The notes under the pieces: generated by a model
What the model saw: the letters and a program-made list of their open reading frames with translations, nothing else
What the model was told of the DNA's origin: nothing
Database searches by the model: none
Translations under genes and position numbers: made by a program
NCBI GenBank assembly: GCA_021904315.1
Contig: CM038920.1
Span: 9,300,001-9,364,000 of the forward strand
From: Sphagnum magellanicum
Taxonomy: Eukaryota; Streptophyta; Sphagnopsida; Sphagnales; Sphagnaceae
Direction of reading: 5' to 3'
Length of the DNA: 64,000 nt
Shown: positions 1 to 11,342 of the stretch, piece after piece
How the letters are laid out: each line of letters starts with the position of its first letter
Position numbering within the stretch: the stretch's first letter is position 1

Positions 1-900
1 AGAGCTCAAATCAAATCAAATGACTCATGGCAAACCTCAATTAGCTCAAAAACACTATGCCAAACCTCAAATGAAATAAAATATTCCATGGCTAAAATCA
101 AATTAAATCAAAAAAATCATGAAAACATTCAAATTGTATCAAATGACTTATGATAAAACTCAACAAACTATCACAATGTAGTCACCAAAAGGCGTGTCAA
201 AGGTCAGAGGTGGACATCCAAAAGGTTGTGAAAGATGTTGAACTCCACTCTTAAGCACAAGGAGAAGCTTCCCTAGGATGTTATCAACAACATCACCAAT
301 GTAGTGGCTAATATGAAAGAGATTATGAAGAAGGCAACCTAAAAAAACATCACAAGGTTTAGGCATGTATTTAAATCAAATTGGCCATTGGACGAAACTA
401 AAATTAACTCACAAGGCTCCATGGAACTTATAATGAGCCTAGGATAATTGAAACCCCTAAAGCAAAGAGCTAGAAATAAATCAAATGCACCACTGGACAA
501 ACCTAAAATCAATTCAAAAGGTTCCATGGAACTAATAATGAACCTAGGATAATTGGAACTCCTAAAATAAAGAGCTACAAATAAATCAAATGCGCCATTA
601 GACAGACCTGAAATGAATTCAAATGATTCTATGGAATTTGCAATGAGCCCATGATAACTAAAACCCCTAAACTAGAAAGCATGTATTTAAATCAAATGAA
701 CCATGGCAAACCTTAAATCAACTAAAAAAATCCATGAAAATTGATATGAGCCCAGCAAACCTTGAAACCCTAAGCCATAAAGTTCAAATTAAATAAAGTG
801 TGCCACCATAAACTTCAAATCAATTCAAAAGAGACCATGGAAAAATGAAATGATGGAAGGACAACTTGACAATTAAAACTAAAAAGTTCAAATTGAAAAA
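1..900. repeat. Degenerate tandem array, unit about 105 bp
   Basis: Units beginning near 372, 477, 582, 688 and 790 share a TAAATCAAATG-like start, a CCATGGAA core and a CCTAGGATAATTG-like block; spacing is 105, 105, 106 and 102 bases. Less regular copies of the CAAATCAAATG and CCATGGCAAACC motifs lie in 1-170. The stretch 180-360 between them is not clearly repetitive. No credible coding frame is present. It looks like an old minisatellite cut by the window edge, so its full length is unknown. Confidence 0.75.
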
Positions 901-1111
901 GAAAAGCATGGAGAAATTTTAAATACCTCCTTTTCACCAAGGTGTTCAATTTGCGAAGGCTAAGGCCAAAATCCACACACGCCTTCTCCCACTCCTACCT
1001 CCCCTTGCTAGATTTCTTTGTCCATGTGATACATTTATGTATGTCAATTTGGGCAAATTTGATTGATGCATACTATAACCCACAAACCACCTTGTCATCA
1101 GATGTGGCATA

Positions 1112-1996
1112 TTAGCCTACCTTTAATAGCACATGCCCAAAACAATAGCCATCAAATGGTTCAGTTATGTTAAGATGACCACAAGACACCACAACTTTCA
1201 AAGCTTGAACACAAGTTTGCAAATTGGAGCCTTCGTCCTTGACATTGGCCACAATCTTGTGCATGAATGCAAACTTGTTAAGAATGTGTTTGAGCTTCAT
1301 AGTCATAACAGCACTACTTGTATCATTGGCATCAAACAAGCCAACGATAATGCATTTGGGTTCCCAATTGGTGGAAAGGAAATTAATAACCTCCACAAAA
1401 ACATCATGTAGGCCCCTTTGGACATCCACATATTGAAAGTGTAAATGGTTGTCAAGCATTTTGCCAGTGCAAGTTACACATACTCCATCATGGTTGTGTT
1501 CACCAATGCAAGAAGAACCTCATCAATGAAAACCTTTTTCAATGGGAAGCTCACCTTCAAGCATAATGAAATAGTTAATCTTTGTAATCAAATACACTCC
1601 AAGTTGTCCTCAAAGGCAAAAAAACCCTTGATCACAAATAACATTACATCTTCCAAAAGCCTTCATTGTTGGTTCACAATCAAAATCACCTCGGCAAAAA
1701 GCATGTTATTCATTTCTAAACTTCTCAAGCAAAGTAACATGATCTTGTTCCATGTGTTTTGTCATGGCTAATATGCCATGAATTTTGTTGTAAAAAATAA
1801 GTCCTTTGCAGCACCTTGTGCACAAGGCCAAACTTTTGAGGCCCATTGTCTCATTGTGGCAAATAATGCAATGCATTAATTGACTTTGCTTCAAATCAAC
1901 AATGCTACAAAGTGAGCATATGAATGTGAACCTAAGCCTATGAACATGAGCATGTGAGCTAAAATGGATTTTTGGAATATTTTGATAATGGGACAA
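1112..1996 (-). pseudogene. Decayed hAT-type transposase with BED zinc finger
   Basis: Two minus-strand blocks resemble plant hAT-like (RICESLEEPER-type) transposases. The upstream block (1996-1706) has a BED-finger pattern, CIIC followed later by KHMEQDH, that is a C-x2-C pair and an H-x4-H pair. The downstream block (1459-1112) reads GLFDANDTSS, then KDEGSNLQT and VVSCGHLN, then EPFDGYCFGH. These match the family blocks around KDEGSN and the following CFGH. The two blocks are in different frames with unclear sequence between them, so the copy is probably dead. The C-terminal dimerisation region was not seen. Family recall is from memory; a protein search would settle it. Confidence 0.7.
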
Positions 1997-2400
1997 AATA
2001 TTCTTAAAATATCCCTATCCCATATAGGAATGATGTGGAAAATATTTTTCCACATGTACATGGATGAAAGTCACAAAATGGATGAAAATTTTGGATGAAA
2101 GTTGAACATCAATGAACTTTTTGGATGATAATTAGAAGTAGACAAATTATTTTGATGAAAAATTCAGTAGGTTGAAATGTATGGATGGAACTAATTCCAA
2201 AACAATTATGTCGGATGAAAACCATATCTACATGGATAAATTACCAAAAAGATGAAATATTGGGATGAACATGGAGCATGAATGAACTTTTGGATGATAA
2301 ATGGAAGTAGAAAAAAAAATTTGGATGAAACTTTTTGCTAGTTGAGTGTATGGATGAAAGTAATTCCAAAATAATTATGATGAATGGAAATTACTAAACA
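1930..2400. repeat. GGATGAAA-rich tandem repeat, unit about 170 bp
   Basis: Two copies start around 2080 and 2250; the AATGAACTTTTTGG motif recurs at 2111 and 2281. Each copy contains several GGATGAAA words and a shared AATTCCAAAAYAATTATG block. The left part (1930-2100) reappears inverted at 6840-7075 (GGAATATTTTG and ATGATGTGGA...ATATTTT words), so this is a dispersed family. There are no open frames of interest. Confidence 0.6.
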
Positions 2401-4480
2401 CATAATTTTCATGTCTAACTTCATCGCAGAAAAAGGTGTTAAAGGCAAAACATGAAGAAGCTACATTACAATGTAAAAGGATGAAATAATAACTTGTTTA
2501 AGTTAAGTTAAATCACACAGTAAGCCAAGGGTAGGAAGTCCACATAATGATGGAATGGGAAAATGTTTGAGAAATTAATGAATAGTCACTACACACATCA
2601 TGCTGAAAAATATTTTCATTTCTACATCAAAATAAATTCCAAAAGAACAAAACCCATAATAGTCATATTTAACAACTATTTAATGACATTGCAACCTAAT
2701 TTACCTCTAGGACTTTGGCATTATTTAATAATCTATGAACTCCATTCTAGCTCCATGATGGATAGTGGATGAATGGTTCTCTAATCCCAAAATACATGGC
2801 ATATTGCAAAATGTAATACAAATGTCTCCATGGCACCCACAACCCATGCTTGCCAAGGGATGAAACCATCATGGGAAAAAAATCCACCCACTGCAAGCCG
2901 AGTAATCATTAATTGTTACCTCATATTGCTTATGGTTTTCTAGTGGTCTTGAAAGGAAAGAGTAAATCTATCCATATCTCGGAGGAGGAATGTTTGAAGG
3001 AGTTAATAGTGTGACTTCAAGAATTCATCCCACCTCTCATTTGTTTTCTTATACAATGGATAGCTTGAAAGTGCTAGGACGACGAATCTTCTTCCCATTT
3101 TTTGATTTTGGCCAAGCATCTAGATCCAATGGCTTATAGACAAGGGCAAAAGTACCATTGCCAAAGAGATTCCAAGGGGCACATCTAGGAAGTTGATTCA
3201 TGGATGCAAATATGTCGTCCCCAACCTAATTAAAAAGGGGACATCTTGGTTTTTCCAAACATTATGAGAAATCGCATCCGCCAAAACCACACTGCTTTGC
3301 AACTAAAATTCAAAAAGAACTTGTATACAACTATTATGCAATTATCCCTTTAGAAATACGATGTATTAATAAATAAATTGTCACGTCAAAAAACCAATTA
3401 GTTGTATTATAGTTACAAGTGAGTTGAAAATGGGTCTTTTATATGGTAATTTATACACATCGTATATACATATGTAGTCAACCATGTTTGATTTTTTTAG
3501 GAGTTGCATTGTAGTTGCATGTGGCAACTACTTTAAAATTATTATAAATGTGTCACTAAAACAACAACTCTGTTGCAACTAATGTACAATGCAAACATAC
3601 TTGTCATCATTTGGATCACTTTCATTTATGGCCATTTTTTGCCTATAGCTTCTACCAATGAATATTGATTCGCTATGTTCGTCCCTAACATATATTCTAC
3701 TTGGCGTAATAAATGGGTCTTGTAGTTTCGGTTTGTCAGTTTGGTTGGCCACAAATTGTCCCTTAGAGCTTGTCACAAGTTGTTCACGAAATATGGGTCA
3801 AACATCTGTATCACTATGGCATACACTTAGTATTCTTACACATTATTTTTCGATGCATTCTAGTAGCCATTTACACAATTTCAAACCTACATTTGCAATG
3901 GAAAATTGATGTTTCCATCATGCCTTTTTCCTTATATACAATTGTTAAGAACGTTTGTGTTTGTTTTGTAATTATAAGTTTTTATCGTCCCTTCTAATGT
4001 GTGAGATGTTAACTTTATGGCGATTAATTATTGACATTCTATTATTTGATCAATGACTATTTATCTCAACAATACATAGTAGATGTTTCCTTGTTGATTG
4101 TTAATTTATTGCACAATGTTTTAGAATGTGCCACTTAGATCCATTGTTAGTCTTGAGATTTGACACCATTATTTAGATCACAAAATGATCTTGCTAGATC
4201 TTTTACACTAAACACATTGATTTTCTCCTTTATGTGAGAAGTGCCAATTGCATATTATTGCTTTAGTTTTGTTTTTCAATTATAGTACACATTTAGGGTT
4301 TTTTTTTTTCATTTTTTTTTTTTCACAAATGTCCCCCTAGTTTTAGTAGAATTATTATTAACAAAATACATTTTTATCCATAATTGTAATTGAATCCATT
4401 TTATTTCAATCAAATTTCCATTGATTACATTTTATTTCTACATATAAACATTGGAGATATTGTTTGTATTACATAGTGTG
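2401..4480. other. AT-rich intergenic, nothing recognised
   Basis: This stretch has only short frames without family resemblance, plus T-runs near 4300-4325. No RNA gene, promoter or repeat of known type was seen. Confidence 0.5.
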
Positions 4481-6110
4481 GTTGAATAAACATTATTTTA
4501 TTGTTAGGGGTTTGGGTGTTGTTTTTTCTAACTATCCCACACTTCTTTTAGTTTTGGTGGTGGTCCAATCATTCGTCAATTCGTATGCGGTTGGAGGACT
4601 TTGTTTCTTTCATGTTGTGAAACCTAGCCTTGCTTCCCTAGAGTTGCATAAAGTCTTCTTTTGGGTTTTCCAATTTTTGTTGCTAATAATCCACATAGGA
4701 TGACCAAGTCTTTATTTGATAAATCTTTGAGAAGGCTAGTAAAATAATGTTTTGGGAATGGCTTTTTAAGGGTTGCATGTTGTTTCAAGAATTCCATCAC
4801 ATGTTTGAACATTGCCCAATGATAGTCTTTAGTATCCTATGTTATTGATTGGGGGTTCTACCTTGGCCTATTTGTGGCAATAAATGGACCTTGTTCTTTT
4901 GTCTTTTCGTTTGCCCTTTGCCAAATAGCACACTCATTTGTGTTATCACTTTGTCTTTTTGTAGGTTGTTCCATTTCTTGATTTTTAATAGTTCACGTAA
5001 AAGGTCGAATTTATTGTCGTTTTGAAGAACTTGCCATGGTCGTTCTATTTGCTCAAAAATTGTGTCCAAAATTGAATGCAACAATGCGTTTTTGATCATG
5101 CATTGAATTATTAACAATAGCTCACCAGTAATTAGTGATCTATTTGTCATTTTTAGAAGAAATTCAATTGAAATTTTAATATTGAGTAAGGTAATTAAGT
5201 ATGTGAATTAATAATATTGGGTGGGAGGATACAAATATCTTGTTGAGGTAATGGGATTGCAATATTATTTTAGAGGTATAATCAATGCAAGTGGATAATG
5301 ATGATGTTAAAAATGCAAACAGATAGTAGATAACGAAAAAATGTAATTAATTTGTTTTGGAAATGTAATGACAATGTAATCATTATATGAATCTTTTATA
5401 GGCTTTCAGTTGAGTTCTAAGGACTTATTAGGTACTATATATGCATCTTTTGGAGTTCTAGGGATTGAATGGGTATTATATATATGTCTTTTGGAATTCC
5501 AAGAATCAAAGATTTTTCAACAAAATGACTCCTATGTTCAACTTCAACCCTAATTCATATCAAAAGGTTTATTGAACCACAAATTATTACCAAGAATGGT
5601 ATTTTGGTTTCTCCTTCAATTGTTTGCAAGTTTTTTTTTCTACTATCATAAACATTTCATGGTTTCAAAGTTGGGCCTATCATTCGACAATTCACATGCC
5701 GTTTTAACACTTTGTTCCTTAAATCTTGTGCCACCTAGTTTGCCTGCTTGGAATTGCATAAAGTCATCTATTAGGTTCCATAAATTTTGTTGATAGGAGG
5801 TCCCCAAGGGTTACTAAATCCTTTATTGACAAATCTTTTAATAAGCTTGTAAAAAAATGTTTTGGAATTGGCTTTTTCAAACTTGCCCATTCTTGGAAGA
5901 AATTCATGGCATGTGTAAACATTGCCTAGTGGTAGTCTTCCATATCCTCCTTTAGAATGTTTACAATTTGTTTGAATAATGTAAGACTTTTTTATCAATC
6001 TTTGCATTTGCCCATCGCCATGCTGCTCATTCACTTGTTTTTTCCATTCTAATCCCCATATTTTGATTTTTAGCAACTATTTGAGGGGGTCTAGTAGGGT
6101 GGGATCTTTT
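4480..6110. repeat. Two diverged direct copies of an unidentified repeat
   Basis: About 4560-5010 and about 5670-6075 are diverged direct copies offset by about 1.1 kb. Shared landmarks are CATTCGTCAATTC / CATTCGACAATTC, GAATTGCATAAAGTC and AATGTTTTGGGAATGGCTTTTT. Read on the minus strand, both keep short related frames: at 4812-4624 one contains FPKHYFTSLLKDLSNKD, and at 6076-5771 the other contains CHEFLPRMGKFEK and NPWGPPINKIYG. This suggests fragments of a once-coding repeated sequence of unknown family. I do not recognise the protein. Confidence 0.55.
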
Positions 6111-6324
6111 GGATATTCCAAAGGTGTTTTTATCATTTCACATATTCTATTTAGTATGTTTGAGATTAAAATATATTTAATCATAGTTTCCAAGGTGTTT
6201 GGTGTGACAATTGCTGTGAATTTTTTTTCACCATTGTAAAATAAGTGTTTAGAAATTACAAATGGGTTATAGCCATAGAAAAGTTAGAGCTAGGTAGTTA
6301 TGGTGGACAGGAGGAAAAAATGTA

Positions 6325-6845
6325 GTTTTATTTTTCAAGTAGTAAGAATGCTCCAATACATAAGAGGTTTGAAAGATTGAATTCAAATAAAAAACAAGTT
6401 GAAATAGTATAGAGAATTTGTAGTCTCATATTGTCTCAAGACCAAACAGAAATAAACCTTTTAGAGATGAATAGGTGGTGTTTCAATTAACACATACCTC
6501 TTGGTTGTGAAGAGGTAGAGTTTGGATTGACACACAACTCTTGGTTATGCCTAGGTTTTGTTTATCCTTTTTTTTCATTTGTTTTTATTTTTCATCCATT
6601 TTATCTTTCAAGTAGCAAGAATACTCTTAGACATAAGATGTTTGAAAGACTGAATTCAAATAAAAATAGGTTGAAATGGTATAAAGAATGTGTGGTCTCG
6701 TATTGTTTCAATTCCCAATGGGAACATACTTCTTGGAGATGAATAGGTGGTGTTTCGGTTGACACATATTTCTTGGTTGTGAAGAGGTAGAGTTTGAATT
6801 GACACATAACTTTTAGTTGTGAACATAACTTGTTCATCCTTTTTT
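6325..6845. repeat. Tandem duplication, unit about 270 bp
   Basis: Two adjacent copies, about 6325-6590 and about 6599-6840, share the CAAGTAG.AAGAATRCTC start, the TTGAAAGA.TGAATTCAAATAAAAA block, and GATGAATAGGTGGTGTTTC followed by TTGGTTGTGAAGAGGTAGAG. The offset between the last blocks is 270. Open frames across it are by-products of the repeat. Confidence 0.65.
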
Positions 6846-7075
6846 TTCATTTAATTTTTTCATCCATTTAATTTTTTCATTCATTTTTCATACATTTTTT
6901 CCATCCACTTTCATTTTTCATCTATTAAAATTTTTTAGCCTTGGACACGTGGCAAAATATTCCTCCACATCATGCAATATTATGTGCCATGTGTCAACAA
7001 AATATTCCAAAAAATTTCGATCTTGTTCACTTGCTCATTTGTTCACACTCACACTCATGCTCACACACTCACCAA
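6840..7075 (-). repeat. Inverted copy of the 1930-2100 repeat family
   Basis: The reverse complement of this stretch carries the same ordered words as 1930-2100: GTGAGCATGAG-like, TTTTTTGGAATATTTTG, ATGATGTGGA..ATATTTT..CCAC, then many GGATGAAA-like words. The pair lies about 5 kb apart in opposite orientation. It could be two independent insertions or the ends of one large element. Confidence 0.5.
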
Positions 7076-9937
7076 ATAACAATCCCCTGCTTCAGATTAA
7101 CACTTTGATTATTGTTTATTGTGAAAAAGGACCAAGTTATCGAAATCCTTTGATGAGGTTTCCAAGAAGCTAGTTGCTTTTTCAAGGACCCCAAAAAACG
7201 CTTCTTGTAGTAAAAGGTCTTCAATGTTAGCACTAACTCAACATCAATGCCAAACTCAAAGAAGTTTTCTTGTTCTAGTCCATCCACACCACTATTGTTA
7301 CTGTACCTTCTCACATGTGTGCCAACAACACAAAACATGTTAATATTTTGTGCATTAACACTAACAAAAATAAAAAGATTTCATGGTCTTCTACGATAGT
7401 AGTAGAAGGTAAAACAAGGTGGTAGAAGTAGTAAGCAAGAAAGGTGAGATGTGAAGTTGCATTTGGATGCAAATTCACGTTTATGTAGACCTACAAACAA
7501 AAACATTTGAATTTAATAAAAACATAAAACAAAAAATCAAAAGCCAAGAGGCAAAAACATAGACAAAATGCAAAACTCAAAGTCAAATGAAGAAGAAATC
7601 AGACATTTTTTGTTTTAGAAAAAAATACCCTCTTCCACATTGAATTCCAATGCATCTTCAATGCCCACCATGTTGATTCATGAGTAAAAGCAAAAGAAAA
7701 CCAATGGTGCTCCTCACGTGCTCTTGCCAAGGTTACATTCAAGAAAGTGTGACAATGGTGAAAGCACAAGCACACGCATAACAAAATTCAAAAGAAAACC
7801 CTAACACAAAAAATCGTCTGATTTTTTAATTCCACACAAGCAAGTTCTCACCCAAACACAAAAATCCGCCCGATTTGTAAATTCCACACAGACCGGTTCT
7901 TAGTAAAAAAAACCTTGGCTCTATTTTAGTGCCAAGTCTAGGGCAGGGCTGAGTTTTTTGATTTTTGGCAAACCATAGTCTGGTTTTGGGGGCAAGTTTT
8001 TCAAAATCGGCAAATGCCTATTCGATTCTAAGGGCAAGGGTTCATCACGTTGAAATCGGATTATATATATAAAGTCTCATGTGGAGGATATTTTCTGTGT
8101 GAGGATGTTTTGGATGTCTACAATGCAATTGTAATTGAAAGCATGAGTTGATGTGTTTAAAATAACACATCAAGGACATTATTGTCCTTTGAAGTTTGAT
8201 CAGGATGTCCTCGCTCTCAATAATCTTTTCACTCTCAAAAGACTTTGAAGATAATAATGTGAGATACAAGATGAGAATTACAAAAAAGCTATTGAATAAA
8301 TCAACTCCAACTTATGCACTTGTCATTTTTGACAATTAGGCTATTTTGCAAGTTTTCAAGCAATTTAAAATTTCTTTGAAATTTTGCCATAGAATTTGAA
8401 ATTCTTTTTCCATTTTGATTAGGCGATTTATTTGATGTAAATTATTGCCTGATATGTGGGTCAAGTAAGGCTGTACTTCTTTCAGGATGTGGCAAATGTG
8501 AAATGAGATTGAATGACAATATGGTTGTTTTTCCTGTGTGTTTTTCACCATTACTATATGAAATTAGAATATGCAAGAAAGGTTATCACCACATCATTGC
8601 CTTGTCAACATTAGAAAATATAACCACTAATCACATTTGGTTGGCAATTTCAATTTTTCCCTCTACTCCAAAAAAGACGAAAATCATGAAATCAAATATT
8701 ACACATATAGTTTCTTTAAATGATCATATTTGCACACTAATGTTGATGATAACATGTACACAACTATTCACTGAAACCAACTTTTCACTTTCAAATTCTT
8801 TTGAAACTACATATGTTTATAGTTAAAGAACAATTTGGAAAACTTGACCATTTGTGCAAATGTGATCAAATTTTGGATAGTTTTTGGAGAAATGTTTTGG
8901 TCACAAGATGTACAAGCCAAGATAATGCTTTTCAAATGAATTGTGAATTAAGTTTTCTTTGGACCTTTTTAAGGTGAGGAGAGAGTGTATTTGTAACAAA
9001 TATCATATATTTCAATTATTTGTCCCACAAAAATCACATTTTGGTATTAACAAAAGTTTTGTTAGGATATTCAAAATGCAATTTTATCAATATATATGTT
9101 TTGAACCTAAGTAACTATGATTGAATAAGATGAAAAGTGTTGTGATGTTTTTAATTGTTTTGATTGTTGACACAACCAACTTGAAATCCACATCACTTCA
9201 TGAATGTGTCCTGAAGAGAAGAAAAGCATATAAAAATGCACATAATCGAACTCAAGACACAAACGTGTGATGTCATTACCATAACACTTGACCACTATCC
9301 TTAACATCTTTCAATGTCAAAATACACAAGGAATGCTAATGTGATGTTGAATAGAAAACAAAGTCATATTGTTGAAGTCCTTCATGGGTTTTTAAATAGT
9401 GCATGTGATGCACTATTAAAAGGTAAAAACATCTAAAATTGTCACAATAGACATTTTGAGTAAATTAAACTTTATTTTTTTTTATTATTCAATTTTCTCT
9501 TTAAGATGATTTAAAACTCAACCCAAGTTGAAACTAATTTTTTGAACATTTAATCAATTAGTTATGAATTTGTGAACAATTGTTGTTGGGGCTCTTTGAA
9601 TTATGAGTAGACTCTTATACAAATCATGGGGGTAGCATCTCAAATCCTCAAATGGAGGACCTTTAGTATGGTCGAACAAGGACCCTAATATCCCCAAAAG
9701 AGGAATTTTAATATGGTTAAATGAGGATCCTAATGCACAAGTCGCATGCCTTCTCCATTATTTTTCTTTTCCATGTGCATATTAAATTTATTTCTTCTCA
9801 ATTGTATTTTAGCAACTTTGGGAAGATAAAAAAAACGAATTGAACCTTCATAAAATGAAATAAAATCCAGAGCCAACCTCATTGAAATACCCATTGTTGT
9901 TGCAAAAGAGGGCGTTTACTCCAATAACTAATTAAAA
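7076..9937. other. AT-rich intergenic, nothing recognised
   Basis: No intact gene or known element was seen. Short frames here show no family motif. A short pair of related lines lies at 7795-7900 (CCCGATT / TCTGATTTTT..AATTCCACACA). Confidence 0.45.
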
Positions 9938-10115
9938 TACCTTGGCAGCTTTGACACATGTGTTTGTTGAATATTTAATTAATTTTGAAATTTTCATTTA
10001 CGGAATATTCCTGAAAATTCAATATTTTCCTTCACAAAATTCTGTTATTTGAAAAAATAATAAATTTCAACATTTCTGAAAATAAATATAATTAGTGTCG
10101 AAGATGCCAACCTAG
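9938..10115 (+). repeat. Dispersed repeat family A, copy 1
   Basis: It begins TACCTTGGCAGCTTTGACACATG and continues TTTGTTGAATA, TTAATTTTGAAATTTTCA and AACATTTCTGAAAAT. The same ordered words occur inverted at about 21575-21800 and direct at about 53105-53325. AT-rich, non-coding and about 180-220 bp long, it resembles a short non-autonomous element, but no terminal repeats or target duplication could be fixed by eye. Confidence 0.6.
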
Positions 10116-10280
10116 TAGTAGGGTACACTTTGAAAAAATATTGGTATGTAGAATACCTATGTAATTTTACAATTTGGCTTTGAAATCAAAGGTTTGGTAA
10201 CAAGTGGTATTAGGAAAATAAATTAACTATTGTGGAGTTGCAAAAGAAAATTGGAATTTCTGGTGTGCTAGAAAAGAAAG

Positions 10281-10288
10281 TATAAAAA
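10281..10288 (+). promoter_or_regulatory. Candidate TATA box of the SYP3 gene
   Basis: TATAAAAA sits about 20-30 bases before the point where composition changes abruptly from AT-rich to GC-richer, leader-like sequence. This is the likely core promoter of the syntaxin gene that starts at 11343, giving a leader of about 1 kb. Position and motif only; no transcript evidence. Confidence 0.45.
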
Positions 10289-10309
10289 CTCAGGTCCCCA
10301 ATTTGGTTG

Positions 10310-11342
10310 TAAAGAGGAAGAAAATTGAGGTGCCGAAAACTGGCACCTGGCACTTACACCTCATTATTGGTCGTCGTCGTCGTCTTCCTCGTCTTGTCAG
10401 AAAGTTCTTCGCATTCTCGCCAGAGCTCGTTCTTCTTCTTCGCTTTCTCGTTTCCCTTTCTCTTCATTCTTTCGCAATCTCCTCTTACTTCGTCCATCTT
10501 CCTCTCATGCTGCGGATCCAGCATCTTGTCGACGGTGAGTACCGCAAAGTGCCTGAAAAGATTTGGTTTCATTCTGTGTACATTTGACTCGGATTTGGTC
10601 GGAAAGGTCGGAGCAGGTTTTCTGGCGTGCAAGATCTTGTTCCTGTCTGTGTTTCGTTGTTTACATACCAGGGTTGTTTGGAGTCTCTCTCGGACGGTTT
10701 TGAGGCACGGCTGGAGATGGCAGCAGTGATCTGGTTTTGTGTTCGTTGAGATTTTGAAGGGAGCGGTGGATCTAAAAGCGTGTTGGAAGGAGCTAGAAAA
10801 CTCAGGGAAGGCTGCTGCTGCTAAGCTACCTGCGCTTGTATCGAAAGGTCGGTTGTTAGTTCCGGTGCTTCTTGGGGGAAGAGTCTGGCCTCGTTCCTGT
10901 GGTTTCCAGCGTCGTCGACTGTTGCCGGATCCTCAAAGGTGTGTACGCATCAGCAAACCTTGAAACTGAGAAGGGGATAGAAGTTCTGAAGGAGATATAA
11001 TAGAGCCTTAAATTTTCAGATCCCGCGGTGTTTTTGCTCTTGTGTCGTAAGTTCCGCCATTCGCCATTGGAAGTGGGATCTCTCTTTCTGTCGGCGTCTC
11101 TCTCTTCGGAGAAGCATACGGTTTTCGTCGTGCGCAAGTTTCTTGGGGTTTGTGAGCGCAGGAGCGTCACTTGCATGATCTGAAGCTTCTTTTGTGAAAG
11201 TGAGGCCAACAGCCAAAAAGCTAGAGGAGCACCTAGGGTTTCGGGGTGCAGAGATTTGAGACAATTGTGAAAGTAGCACCTTAGCTCGGACAGGGAGGGA
11301 CAGAAACGTAAAAAGATAGAGGCGGCAGAGACGGACGCAGAC
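10310..11342 (+). other. Long 5' leader of SYP3, possibly with an intron
   Basis: This GC-richer stretch has no coding frame of recognisable family. A good donor (ACG|GTGAGT, intron start 10535) and a pyrimidine-type acceptor (TTTTCAG, ending 11019) would remove most of it as a 5' UTR intron. Frames on both strands here are accidental. The leader interpretation is inferred from composition, the upstream TATA box and the downstream start codon. Confidence 0.4.

Noticed and set aside
1-900. CRISPR-like spaced repeats
   Set aside because: Units diverge along their whole length with no constant repeat and unique spacer pattern; the window is eukaryotic.
10303-10729. Overlapping frames on both strands before SYP3
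   Set aside because: GC-rich leader gives long accidental frames; no family motif and no conserved splice pattern.
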